In this document: in pieces, positions 6,440 through 15,032 of the stretch
Numbering within the stretch: position 1 is the stretch's first letter
How the letters are laid out: each line of letters begins with the position of its first letter
NCBI GenBank assembly: GCA_902535565.1
Contig: CACAUH010000025.1
Span: forward strand, 1-18,208
DNA length: 18,208 nucleotides
Reading direction: 5' to 3'
Source of the DNA: an uncultured Bacteroidota bacterium
GTDB lineage: Bacteria; Bacteroidota; Bacteroidia; Flavobacteriales; UA16
The notes under the pieces: model-generated
The model's input: only the letters and a program-made list of their open reading frames with translations
The model's database searches: none
What the model was told of the DNA's origin: nothing
Position numbers and translations under genes: made by a program

Positions 6440-8131
6440 ATGAAAGCATGGCTTTGCATTCTGGGAATGTGTTTCACAGGGGACGGACAAGCGCAATCCG
6501 AACCGATTGGCGAGACCCCAACTTGGGCAGAGACCATTGTCGCATTCGAGCAGCTACACCAGGCACATCCGAACCGCACCCGACTTGAAATGTTCGGCCA
6601 TTCCGATGTGGGTCGCCCCTTGCACCTCTTCGTCATGGGACCACAAGATGCACCGCTCAAAATCCTCGTCAACAATGCAATCCATCCCGGTGAACCCTGT
6701 GGCGTTAACGCCTGCATCCAATGGGCGGACCAGCTCCTAAACGCGCCCGAGCTGCCCGAAGGGGTCTCCATCGCCATTGTGCCGATGTACAATATCGGGG
6801 GAGGCCTTCGACGCAATTGCTGTACAAGGGCGAACCAAAATGGCCCCGAGCAATATGGATTCCGTGGGAATGCGCGCAACCTAGACCTCAACCGGGACTT
6901 CATCAAATGCGACAGCCGTAACGCACTGGCATTCAACGCCATGTTTACGTCATTTGACCCCGACCTCTTCGTGGACACCCACACAACCAATGGTGCTGAT
7001 TACCAAGCCACAATGACGCTCATTTCAACACAGCACAACAAATTGGGTGGTCCCTTAGGAGCATGGCTCGAAGACACGTTGCTGCCCGAGCTATACGAGG
7101 GAATGGGAACCCACGGTAGCGAGATGTGCCCCTATGTCTACAGCGTCGGCTCCACGCCCGACGAAGGAATCCAAGACTTCTTGGAAACGCCCAGATTTTC
7201 GACAGGCTATGCAGCACTGCATCACACCATCGGGTTCACAACAGAGGCCCACATGCTCAAACCCTTTGACGAGAGGGTAGAAGCCACCCTTCACTTCCTC
7301 AACGTGCTGCTGGAATCAGGCACGCGCCATGCAAAGCAGCTAAACCTGCTCCGCAATGCCCAAGACACGGCCTATCGCGGAAAACCCCAGCATCCCGTGA
7401 ACTGGGCCCTCGACACAACCACAGTGGATTCTGTGCTGTTTAAGGGGTACGAAGCCCGGTATGAATGGAGTAACATCACCGAGTCAAAGCGATTGAAATA
7501 CGACCGCAACTCGCCGTGGGAGCGGAACATTGCCCACTTCCACACGTTCAAGCCGACGCAAACAGCACCGCTCCCTGCCGCCTTCATTGTTCCCCAAGCT
7601 TGGCGACACGTGATCGAACGCCTGCAAGCCAATGGCGTGACGTGGACAACGGTTCCTGCAGACACCACATTGGAGGTCACGGTGACCCGCATTGGGGAGC
7701 ACTCCGCCTCGTCACGTCCCTACGAAGGCCACCACCTGCGGACTGCAACAACCATAACCAATGGAACTGAACGCGTACAACTGTTTGCCGGAGACCTGAT
7801 CATCCCATCGGACCAGCAGGGCGCCCGCTACCTGCACGAAACATTGAGTCCACAAGGTGTTGACTCTTTCTTCCGCTGGAATTTCTTTGACAGCGTCCTC
7901 CAACAAAAGGAGCACTTCTCTTCATACGTCTTTGAGGAAACTGCAGAACGCCTGCTCCAAGGGTCGAGCCGCCTTCAGTCGGAACTCGATTCCGCAAAAA
8001 ATGCAGGGCCCATGACCTCCCGGGCACAGCTCGATTTCATCTACCAACGCTCACCGCACCACGAAGGCACGGCAGGAAGGTACCCCGTATACCACATCCC
8101 CGCCGGAAGCGAAATCCCATTCGATGAGTGA
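6440..8131 (+). CDS. Exported M14 family zinc carboxypeptidase
   Basis: 563 residues from ATG 6440. Upstream starts exist in frame (ATG 6380, TTG 6371), but 6440 gives a compact signal peptide (MKAWLCILGMCFTGDGQAQ). Zinc ligands are visible as HPGE (His82, Glu85) and DTHTTNG (His181). The substrate-binding NLDLNRDF motif is at 147-154 and the probable catalytic Glu269 lies in FTTEAHM. This is the full metallocarboxypeptidase set, so an active periplasmic or outer peptidase is expected. M14 members remove C-terminal residues from peptides, and some cleave peptidoglycan stem peptides; substrate is not decidable here. The C-terminal half (about 300-563) has no T9SS sorting signal and is not recognised. 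Its last 8 bases overlap the following esterase (ATGAGTGA), suggesting translational coupling. Confidence 0.9.
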   Translation: MKAWLCILGMCFTGDGQAQSEPIGETPTWAETIVAFEQLHQAHPNRTRLEMFGHSDVGRPLHLFVMGPQDAPLKILVNNAIHPGEPCGVNACIQWADQLLNAPELPEGVSIAIVPMYNIGGGLRRNCCTRANQNGPEQYGFRGNARNLDLNRDFIKCDSRNALAFNAMFTSFDPDLFVDTHTTNGADYQATMTLISTQHNKLGGPLGAWLEDTLLPELYEGMGTHGSEMCPYVYSVGSTPDEGIQDFLETPRFSTGYAALHHTIGFTTEAHMLKPFDERVEATLHFLNVLLESGTRHAKQLNLLRNAQDTAYRGKPQHPVNWALDTTTVDSVLFKGYEARYEWSNITESKRLKYDRNSPWERNIAHFHTFKPTQTAPLPAAFIVPQAWRHVIERLQANGVTWTTVPADTTLEVTVTRIGEHSASSRPYEGHHLRTATTITNGTERVQLFAGDLIIPSDQQGARYLHETLSPQGVDSFFRWNFFDSVLQQKEHFSSYVFEETAERLLQGSSRLQSELDSAKNAGPMTSRAQLDFIYQRSPHHEGTAGRYPVYHIPAGSEIPFDE

Positions 8132-8993
8132 CCTACTGAATCAATTCATCTCAGGCTACCACCAGGCGGTGCGCACACTCAGAAGAGAGGTGTTGGACGC
8201 CACACCAGGACAGTGGCGCTTGGCCGCAGACACCATTGCCAGACTCTACATTCCTCCCCGAGACCTTGTCGTCAAACCACACGAGTGGTCAGGCATCAAG
8301 GGTGAACTCGTCAGCCGCAAACACATCCCAGCTCACACCGACCCCATTGTGTGGATTCACGGAGGAGGATTTGCATTTGGATCCCCTCGAACCCACAGGG
8401 CGTCCGCAGCAGCGCTTTCCAAGGCCTCAGGTCGCCCCGTTTGGATTGCGGACTACCCCCTTGCTCCCGAAAACCCATATCCGTCCGCACTGGATGCACT
8501 CGAGCAAATTCAACACCCAGGCCCGTTGGACATCGTCGGCGATTCAGCTGGCGGCAACCTCGCCCTCTCTTGGGCATTGCGCCGCAAAGCAGGAGATCGC
8601 CTGATTCTCCTTTCCCCGTGGCTCGACCTCAGGGTCGATGGTCCCTCTGCAAAGCGAAATGCATCCGGGCACAGCGCGTTTGACAGGGAAGACCTGAGAG
8701 AGTATGCCAGCCTCTATCTGTCTGGGAAAACGCCCACGGCTGCAGACTGCAGCCCTCTGCTCGCTCCACGGGAGGAACTGCTCACATTGGGGCCCGTCCT
8801 GCTGGAATATTCGGAAATCGAAATGCTCCGGGATGACGCCGCAACGTTTGCCGAGCGTTGTCGCGAAGCAGGTTTGGATTTAACCGAAGCCATCGAGCCA
8901 ACGGCGCCGCACGGTTGGCAACTGTTTCCAGACCTTCTTCCCGAGGCAAAGCGAAGCGTTGAACGGATGCACAATTTCCTCGCACATCCTTGA
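8124..8993 (+). CDS. Hormone-sensitive-lipase family (alpha/beta hydrolase fold-3) esterase
   Basis: 289 residues with no signal peptide. The family hallmark HGGGFAFGS is at 79-87, DYPLAPENPYPSAL at 110-123, and the nucleophile motif GDSAGGNLA at 139-147 gives Ser141. The catalytic His is 263 in APHGWQLF. At the acid position, normally the Asp of a 'GSDxLxDD' segment, this protein reads YSEIEMLRDDA, so the acid is probably Glu231. Members hydrolyse short-chain acyl esters. The start overlaps the M14 peptidase stop by 8 bp and a terminator follows, so the two form one operon, but no shared pathway is evident. Confidence 0.88.
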   Translation: MSDLLNQFISGYHQAVRTLRREVLDATPGQWRLAADTIARLYIPPRDLVVKPHEWSGIKGELVSRKHIPAHTDPIVWIHGGGFAFGSPRTHRASAAALSKASGRPVWIADYPLAPENPYPSALDALEQIQHPGPLDIVGDSAGGNLALSWALRRKAGDRLILLSPWLDLRVDGPSAKRNASGHSAFDREDLREYASLYLSGKTPTAADCSPLLAPREELLTLGPVLLEYSEIEMLRDDAATFAERCREAGLDLTEAIEPTAPHGWQLFPDLLPEAKRSVERMHNFLAHP

Positions 8994-9092
8994 CAAAATG
9001 GAAACCTGCGGTTCAACCTTACTTCAATCCATCACCACAACTTGCAGCCACTAGGTTGATTCAGGTTCTTCTTAATGGTAACATCCAAGGCT

Positions 9093-9123
9093 AAGCCATC
9101 GCTGAACGCAGGGATGGCTTTTT
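9093..9123 (+). terminator. Rho-independent terminator after the M14/esterase operon
   Basis: An 8-bp stem AAGCCATC (9093-9100) / GATGGCTT (9113-9120) with a 12-nt loop runs into a five-T tract (9119-9123). It sits about 100 bp after the esterase stop. The T tract reaches the last base of the convergent aminotransferase gene. On the minus strand there is no T run after the hairpin, so it serves + transcription. Confidence 0.75.
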
Positions 9124-10316
9124 CATTTTTGAACCTCATCCAACGCATCCAGCAACGAGGCAAGGGCTTGGTTCATGTTATCCAAAGACGCATTGAGTGG
9201 CGGAGCCAAACGAAACCCTTGCGGCCGACTCAAGAACCAAAACAACACGAGGCCTCGGGACCGGGCTGCCGACACGAGACGTGAGACACGCTCAGGACCG
9301 TCCAAATCCACGCCGAGGAAATGTCCATGCCCTCGAACCTCCTGAACAGCAGGATGATTAGACAACGCGGCTTTCCACCGTTCGCCTGTCGATCTGATTT
9401 GCAGCCAATCCAATTTCACCAGCTCCTCAAGGAAAGCAGCACACGCAGCACATGCCATGGGGTGACCCCCAAAGGTGGTGATGTGGCCCAACTTGGGCGT
9501 CTCACTGAGTGAAGCCATTCGTTTCTTGGATGTGACAAACGCCCCTATGGGCATGCCGCCGCCAAGCGCCTTACCCAGAACCAACACATCCGGTACAACT
9601 TCAGTGCGCTGAAATGCGTGCAAATACCCCGTTCTTCCCAAGCCACACTGAATCTCATCCAACACGAGAAGCGCTCCCACTTCTGAGCAACGTTTACGCA
9701 AGGCAACGAGGTGCGCATTCGATAGAGAACGCACACCGGCGTCTCCTTGGATGGTTTCTACAAAAACAGCAGCTGTGCGTTGCGTGATGTTCTGTAGCGC
9801 AGCCTCTGAGCCAAACGGAATGTGGGACACATCGGGCAACAGCGGCATAAAGGCATTTCTCCGATGGGATGGGGTAGACAAGCTGAGGGCACCAAACGTG
9901 GACCCATGGTACCCCCCCTCTACACCGAGAATTTCGGTCCTGCCCGTGACCCTTCTGGCCAATTTCATCGCCCCTTCGATGGCCTCGGCACCACTGTTCA
10001 CGAAATAAACCGCATCCAAACCCGATGGGGAAAGCCCCTCCAACAAACGGTTGGCCGCCCGATCCTGGGCCTCCTGAGCGTATTCCCCGTAGACCATAAC
10101 ATGCAAATGACGGTCCAACTGTTCCCGCAAAGCCGAAGCTATGGCCGGGTGACCATGGCCCAACGAGCTCACGCCGATTCCGCTGACCATGTCAAACAAG
10201 CGCTCTCCTGAGGCCGTCTCCATCCAGCACCCCTTGGCGCGGACAATGCGCTCACCCAGAGGGTGAGGGGTCGTCATCGCGAGGCCCCGATCAAAAAAGT
10301 CACCGTATTCACTCAT
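9123..10316 (-). CDS. Class III PLP-dependent aminotransferase (acetylornithine/ornithine aminotransferase-like)
   Basis: 397 residues, normal for the family, with no signal peptide. PLP-site features are NSGAEAIEGAMKLAR (107-121), GGYHGSTFGALS (134-145) and VLDEIQCGLGRTG (218-230), with Asp220 pairing with the pyridine nitrogen. The Schiff-base lysine is Lys249 in LVLGKALGGGMPIGAF. The closest functional groups are acetylornithine, ornithine, 4-aminobutyrate and lysine-epsilon aminotransferases; the sequence alone does not choose among them, and no arginine biosynthesis gene is adjacent. Its ATG overlaps the stop of the upstream GH92 gene (ATGA, 10313-10316). It is the last gene of the leftward operon. 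Confidence 0.92.
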   Translation of the reverse strand: MSEYGDFFDRGLAMTTPHPLGERIVRAKGCWMETASGERLFDMVSGIGVSSLGHGHPAIASALREQLDRHLHVMVYGEYAQEAQDRAANRLLEGLSPSGLDAVYFVNSGAEAIEGAMKLARRVTGRTEILGVEGGYHGSTFGALSLSTPSHRRNAFMPLLPDVSHIPFGSEAALQNITQRTAAVFVETIQGDAGVRSLSNAHLVALRKRCSEVGALLVLDEIQCGLGRTGYLHAFQRTEVVPDVLVLGKALGGGMPIGAFVTSKKRMASLSETPKLGHITTFGGHPMACAACAAFLEELVKLDWLQIRSTGERWKAALSNHPAVQEVRGHGHFLGVDLDGPERVSRLVSAARSRGLVLFWFLSRPQGFRLAPPLNASLDNMNQALASLLDALDEVQK

Positions 10317-13300
10317 TCCAGTGGTTCCACGTCAAATCCAAATTCATCGGCAAACACCCACGTCGGGTTCCATCGCCCGAGGTGCCAATCTGGAATTTCC
10401 CCTCCATTGAATTGGCTCAATTCCAACCGCAAGTATCGAGCAAGCCGATCGCCCTTGAACTCAATGCGCTCCGTCATGGGCGTGTAGTCCTCAGGGTCCA
10501 TTCTGGATGCCTGATTCCCAAATATCTCGAAATCCGAAAGGTCCATTGCCGTGCGGCAGGTCACACTGGCTGGCGCCCAGATCCACGACTTGACATCCTG
10601 AAGGATGCCCACACGCATCCCAGTCACCCGGTGAACGCTTCCCAGGTCCACCGTCATGGTCGCATCCCCTCCATAGTAACCCTGCCAATCGCCTGTCCGG
10701 AAATCGGCACCCTCGCCCCGAATGCCATCAATGAGCGCCCGGTCACCTCCTGCAGCATATTGGTTGGCGTATGGAAATTCAATGTCCACTTGGTAGTTGG
10801 GGTTGACACTGGCAATTCGGCCAGAGACAACCGCACTTTTTCGCCCCCCTTTCTCAGCCATCAATTGAACGACCTGTGTTCCTTCCACGACAACAGGCCC
10901 CTCAACGGGCAGGAATGGCCCTTTGGCTTCCTCAAACGATTCCGCCACACGGTATGTCACTTGGGCCTCCTCCTCAATGCTCCCCAAGGTCACAGAAATG
11001 CGCTCTCCCGAGTAGCTCCTCGGTGCATTAATGAAGGGCGCTGCCACAAACGTCTCATCTCCCAAGGTCCAGTCGGCCACCGGCCAATCCTCTGGGTTCA
11101 TTCCAAACCCGCCAGCGGGAGCAGGAGAGTCCTTCAAGTCAAACCTCCAAACCCCGCCGGCCATCAGTTGATCGTGCGTAACCCACCCCTTGGTGGTGGG
11201 AACCCCGTCGATTTGGAGTCCGTGGATGTACACCGATTGCGGGGACTCTCGCTTAACCCGCAAGTCAAGGGTGCCACCCTCAGGGAGTGTCCATGACGCC
11301 CGCTCAAACCGAGGCGTGCCCAGCACATAGATGTCAGAACCTGGCGTTACCGGATACAGTCCAAGCGCACTCCAGACATACCAACTGCTCATTTGACCGC
11401 AATCCTCATTGCCACTCAAGCCATCGGGCTCAGCCGTATACAACACGTCACAGATGCTGTCCACCAAGGCCTGCGTTCGCTCCGGATGACCCGCATAGGA
11501 GGGGAGATAGGCCATGTGGTGAGAGGGCTCGTTTCCATGCGCATACTGACCAATGAGCCCAGTGATGTCACTCTGGTGTCTGCCCGACAAGCGACTCGAC
11601 CCGGCAAACATCCGCTCCAACATGTCCGCATACCCTTCGGCACCACCCAGCAATGCCATGTGACCTGAGACATCGTGGGGGACGAAGAAATTGTACTGCC
11701 ATCCATTGGCCTCCGTGTACTCAAAGGTGACCTCGGTGGGATCAAACGCTTCACGCCAAGCCGCGCCATACCTCGGCTGCAAAAACCCGTTGTCCGGATT
11801 GAACAGGTTTTTCCAGCCTTGGGCACGGCGACCAAACCGCTCAGCGACCTCCACATTGCCCATGTCAGCCGCCATTCTTGCGATACAGGCATCGTCAAAG
11901 GCATACTCCAAGGTTTTGGACACACTCTCACTTTCCTTCTCCAAAGGGAGGAAACCCAAACTGTCCCACACCGGCTTAGACAACTCATCCGCTGTGGCTT
12001 CCGCAACCATGGCCTCCAACGCCCGCTCAGCATCGAAGCCACGCAAGCCCTTTGCCCAAGCATCTGCAATCACAGGAACGGCATGGTATCCTATCATGCA
12101 CCCCGTGTAATTGGCCGCCAGCTCCCACATGGGAAGGGATCCCCCTTCATCGTGCATGTCCAAAAAGTTCCGGACGAACTGTTGTGTCCGTTCGGGCTCC
12201 AGAACATTGAGCAGGGGGTGGGTAGCGCGGAAGGTGTCCCAGAGCGAATAGACTGTGTAACGCGGGGACGCCACATCACCCTGATGGACCTGAAGGTCAG
12301 TTCCACGATACCGTCCATCCACATCGGTGGCCAGGTTTGGCACGGTCAAGCTGTGGTAAAGCGACGTGTAGAATATCGTCCGTTCCTCTGCCTCCTTCTC
12401 CTCAATCTGGATCTGTCCCAAAGCGGCATTCCAATCGGCTTCTGCATTGGCCCGAGCGGCATCGAAACCGAAGGCATCAGGCGCTTCCGAACTGAGGTTC
12501 GCAACCGCACCGTCAATGTCAACAAAACTCAAAGAAACACGAGACTCTAAAACATCTATATCACTGAATAACAATGAAAATACAGGCACATATGTCAACT
12601 CTTGATTCAACACACCATCATCCCCCATATCAACCTCCAACTCCGCCATCTGGTCCATCCATTCAAAGGGCGCGCTGAACCGCATCGCGAAGTACACATG
12701 TTGCTCCTCAGCCCAATTGTCGGAAACCCTTAAACCCACCAAGGTCGAATCATCCCAAGGGTACATTCCGTAGCTGATCAAATCATCGCGGTGCGCCAAA
12801 TCCACAATCAGCTGAAGGGTGTCCGGATTGGACAGGGTCCACCGATGGAACCCGACCCGTTCACTTGCGGTGAGCTCGACTTTCAGTTCACTTCTTTCCA
12901 ATTCACAGCGATAGTAGCCAGCATGCGCATGCTGGCTCCCCTCCACGAAACGGTCCCGATACCGGTCCCGCCAAACGTCCGCGGTGTCCATCGGCCCCAC
13001 CGTGGGCATCAACAGCACATCCCCGTAATCGCTCACCCCCGTGCCCTGCAGATGGGTGTGACTGAAACCGTAAACCACATCATCGGTGATGTGAAATCCG
13101 CCACAACCATCCCACCCTTCAAGCCTCGTATCAGGACTGAGTTGGACCATGCCGAATGGCACGGTCGCCCCTGGGTAGGTGTGGCCATGCCCGCCCGTCC
13201 CGATAAATGGGTCAACCGATTCGCAGAGCGGCCGATCTGAGAAAGAGCACCCCGAGAGCATGAAGAACCCAGATACCACAACGGAAACCAAAAGGCGAGA

Positions 13301-13318
13301 GGGAAAAGGCAGAATCAT
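10313..13318 (-). CDS. GH92 family glycosidase (putative alpha-mannosidase), lipoprotein
   Basis: 1001 residues from ATG 13318. The N-terminus is a lipoprotein signal (hydrophobic stretch, then LSGC with the lipidation Cys at 24). The GH92 catalytic unit spans about 30-750: DPFIGTGGHGHTYPGATVPFG (36-56), SLWDTFRATHPL (358-369), YTEANGWQYNFFVPHD (534-549), HGNEPSHHMAYLPSYAG (594-610) and GNEDCGQMSSWYVWSALGLYP (636-656). Glu536 is a likely counterpart of the family's general acid, and the acidic pair 638-639 lies in the other conserved active-site motif. After about 765 come a beta domain (FINAPRSYSGERISV) and an F5/8-type-C-like discoidin domain (about 880-1001). GH92 enzymes are calcium-dependent exo-alpha-mannosidases acting on N-glycans or yeast mannan. 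No SusC/SusD pair or other glycosidase is adjacent, so this is not a typical polysaccharide utilisation locus. Confidence 0.93.
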   Translation of the reverse strand: MILPFPSRLLVSVVVSGFFMLSGCSFSDRPLCESVDPFIGTGGHGHTYPGATVPFGMVQLSPDTRLEGWDGCGGFHITDDVVYGFSHTHLQGTGVSDYGDVLLMPTVGPMDTADVWRDRYRDRFVEGSQHAHAGYYRCELERSELKVELTASERVGFHRWTLSNPDTLQLIVDLAHRDDLISYGMYPWDDSTLVGLRVSDNWAEEQHVYFAMRFSAPFEWMDQMAELEVDMGDDGVLNQELTYVPVFSLLFSDIDVLESRVSLSFVDIDGAVANLSSEAPDAFGFDAARANAEADWNAALGQIQIEEKEAEERTIFYTSLYHSLTVPNLATDVDGRYRGTDLQVHQGDVASPRYTVYSLWDTFRATHPLLNVLEPERTQQFVRNFLDMHDEGGSLPMWELAANYTGCMIGYHAVPVIADAWAKGLRGFDAERALEAMVAEATADELSKPVWDSLGFLPLEKESESVSKTLEYAFDDACIARMAADMGNVEVAERFGRRAQGWKNLFNPDNGFLQPRYGAAWREAFDPTEVTFEYTEANGWQYNFFVPHDVSGHMALLGGAEGYADMLERMFAGSSRLSGRHQSDITGLIGQYAHGNEPSHHMAYLPSYAGHPERTQALVDSICDVLYTAEPDGLSGNEDCGQMSSWYVWSALGLYPVTPGSDIYVLGTPRFERASWTLPEGGTLDLRVKRESPQSVYIHGLQIDGVPTTKGWVTHDQLMAGGVWRFDLKDSPAPAGGFGMNPEDWPVADWTLGDETFVAAPFINAPRSYSGERISVTLGSIEEEAQVTYRVAESFEEAKGPFLPVEGPVVVEGTQVVQLMAEKGGRKSAVVSGRIASVNPNYQVDIEFPYANQYAAGGDRALIDGIRGEGADFRTGDWQGYYGGDATMTVDLGSVHRVTGMRVGILQDVKSWIWAPASVTCRTAMDLSDFEIFGNQASRMDPEDYTPMTERIEFKGDRLARYLRLELSQFNGGEIPDWHLGRWNPTWVFADEFGFDVEPLE

Positions 13319-13325
13319 GTTAACG

Positions 13326-13862
13326 TCAGTTTTTCTTAAGTTCTGGGGCAGTTAGGCCTGACGGAACGTCCAGTTCTGTCGGTGTCTTACATACCAAGCA
13401 TTTCATGCGGTCATGAAAACCAAAGTGTTGAATTGACGGCTGAGAAGGAAAGAGGATGCTGTCCAACGAAAGCCGTTCGGCGGGAGACAGAAAGCCCGCC
13501 AAAAAAGCATTTCGTTCGTCCCGAATTGTCCTGATCTCCTTCCTTAGTGCCCCCACGCGGACCAACACTTCGGCCTCGTCAGCACCGCTTTTCTCCAATG
13601 AATCGATACGCTGCTTCACGCCTTTCATTCGGACAGCGGCGGATTCAAATACACCGGTCCAGAGGGGCACCATGGCGGGCAACGGCTGGAAACGCCCCAA
13701 CAGCGCATCCAACATTCGAGACTCTGCTGAAGACATGGCTGAAGATGGCGGCTGAGCAGGTGCAGCAAAAGAAAATCCAATCAGATACAACGCAAGCAGG
13801 GGCAATCCCAACCTAGGTCGAGTACATGCCCGAATGGTATCCGACAGAAATCCTTCTCGCAT
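13326..13862 (-). CDS. Small secreted helical protein with a C-terminal CxxC motif, function unknown
   Basis: 178 residues, not recognised as a named family. The N-terminus has a positively charged region then a hydrophobic core (LPLLALYLIGFSFAAPAQ, about 20-37), which fits a signal peptide. Residues about 45-135 are charged and helical: MLDALLGRFQ, then VKQRIDSLEKSG, ALRKEIRTIRDERNAFLAGF and LSPAERLSLDSIL. The layout is loosely like small periplasmic Spy/LTXXQ proteins, a weak resemblance only. The C-terminal part has HFGFHDRMKCLVCK (146-159) with His146, His150, Cys155 and Cys158, a possible metal-binding or redox site. It lies 12 bp after the S41-like gene and 7 bp before GH92, so it is clearly embedded in the operon. 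Confidence 0.75.
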   Translation of the reverse strand: MREGFLSDTIRACTRPRLGLPLLALYLIGFSFAAPAQPPSSAMSSAESRMLDALLGRFQPLPAMVPLWTGVFESAAVRMKGVKQRIDSLEKSGADEAEVLVRVGALRKEIRTIRDERNAFLAGFLSPAERLSLDSILFPSQPSIQHFGFHDRMKCLVCKTPTELDVPSGLTAPELKKN

Positions 13863-13874
13863 TCAAAGCGCAAA

Positions 13875-15032
13875 TTACCGCGAAGGCGCGAGGTCCGAGG
13901 ACAACAGCCACAACACTGCCCTGTCCCATTCACCACCCTCTGCACGACAACCCGGGTCTGAAGGAAGCCCAAAGGAAACAGGAGTGGAGTTGCCCAATTG
14001 GGTTTGACGCGTTGGAATCAGAACCTCTAGACCTGAGCCGGGCAAATAAAAAGACAACGGACTCCCTGAACACCCGCCCCGTTGACCGAGCGGCGCACAA
14101 CCAAACACAGAAGCGCGCCCCGACGCCTCCAACGACTGGGCAAGGAGGAGCGACGCACTAAAGCTCAAGCCGTTAAGCAGCACGGCAACGGCATGGTCCA
14201 AAGGCCGCTTCACCCGAACCACAGGCATGGGAGGGACCGGTTCAAAAACAGCGCCATCCACCCACTCCATCTCCCGTTCAGCCATCCAATCCCCAACCGG
14301 AACAAAAGCCCCCAACACTGCATGACGACGAGAACGATACCCACCAAGGTTTCCGCGCAAATCCAACATCACCGGCTTATCCAAACGACGCAATTGGCGG
14401 ACACAACGCCGAAACAACGTGCGAAAAGACCGGTCATTACCCTCACCAAAACTCGAAATCCGCCAGCGCGCAAAGGCACCGTGATCGACAACCTCCATCG
14501 ATGAAGACACTGCAGCGGCTGAACTCCCTCCAGCACCAAATCCCTGGACGTCTTCATCGCCCCCCTCATCTGCGAGAACCGCAACCCAAGGCCAAGTTCG
14601 CTCCAACCAAGCTGCACGCGCAGAAGGGGGGATGCCCATGCCCGGACCAAACCGAGACCATGGACCGCCGGGGTCCACCAACGCCACTGGTTCAGGATGG
14701 AGCGCATCCGACCGAACCTGTGTCAACCGATCAAAGGGGACCCGCATATGGGCGTCATTTGCCGACCGCAACCAACCATGCACGAAACAAGCCCAATCCA
14801 AAACGTCCAAGGGCCCACTGGATAGCATCGTCTCTAGCAGTGCGTCCCGCGCGGCCAATCCATCAGACCCAAAAACAGGCGTGGTCATGCGAGAACCAAG
14901 TAAAGAATCCAGAAACGCCACATCCATTCTGCGAGACGGAACATCGACCCCCTCCACCGATTGAGCAGAGGCAGACACAGACAGCCCAAGGACAAGGCCC
15001 CAAGCCCAAACCAGAAAACGAAGGTCATCCAT
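13875..15032 (-). CDS. Secreted S41-like (C-terminal-processing/tricorn-type) peptidase homologue, possibly non-canonical
   Basis: 385 residues from ATG 15032 (a GTG at 15050 is in frame but the ATG gives a cleaner signal peptide ending SVSASAQ). A SANDAHMRV segment (91-99, His95) resembles the 'D.H' motif of S41 proteins. VMLDLRGNLGGYRSR (221-235) matches the conserved S41 'lDlRgN.GG' strand, and VAVLLNGLSFSASLLLAQ (282-299) matches the nucleophile region, with Ser292 likely catalytic. The following segment, normally 'G..T.GKG' in the Ser-Lys subfamily, reads FGCAPLGQRGGCSG and has no Lys. A tricorn-type Ser-His arrangement or loss of activity are both possible. A low-complexity DEGGDEDVQGFGAGGSS stretch sits near 155-171. 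The ATG overlaps the PaaZ stop by 8 nt (ATGGATGA). Confidence 0.72.
   Translation of the reverse strand: MDDLRFLVWAWGLVLGLSVSASAQSVEGVDVPSRRMDVAFLDSLLGSRMTTPVFGSDGLAARDALLETMLSSGPLDVLDWACFVHGWLRSANDAHMRVPFDRLTQVRSDALHPEPVALVDPGGPWSRFGPGMGIPPSARAAWLERTWPWVAVLADEGGDEDVQGFGAGGSSAAAVSSSMEVVDHGAFARWRISSFGEGNDRSFRTLFRRCVRQLRRLDKPVMLDLRGNLGGYRSRRHAVLGAFVPVGDWMAEREMEWVDGAVFEPVPPMPVVRVKRPLDHAVAVLLNGLSFSASLLLAQSLEASGRASVFGCAPLGQRGGCSGSPLSFYLPGSGLEVLIPTRQTQLGNSTPVSFGLPSDPGCRAEGGEWDRAVLWLLSSDLAPSR

Noticed and set aside
6354..6449. N-terminal extension of YqgE
   Set aside because: It overlaps the divergent peptidase's upstream region and exceeds family length. ATG 6353 gives the expected size.
11675..12550. 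291-codon + strand open frame inside GH92
   Set aside because: GH92 motifs on the minus strand run straight through this region. The + translation has no recognisable domain or credible start.
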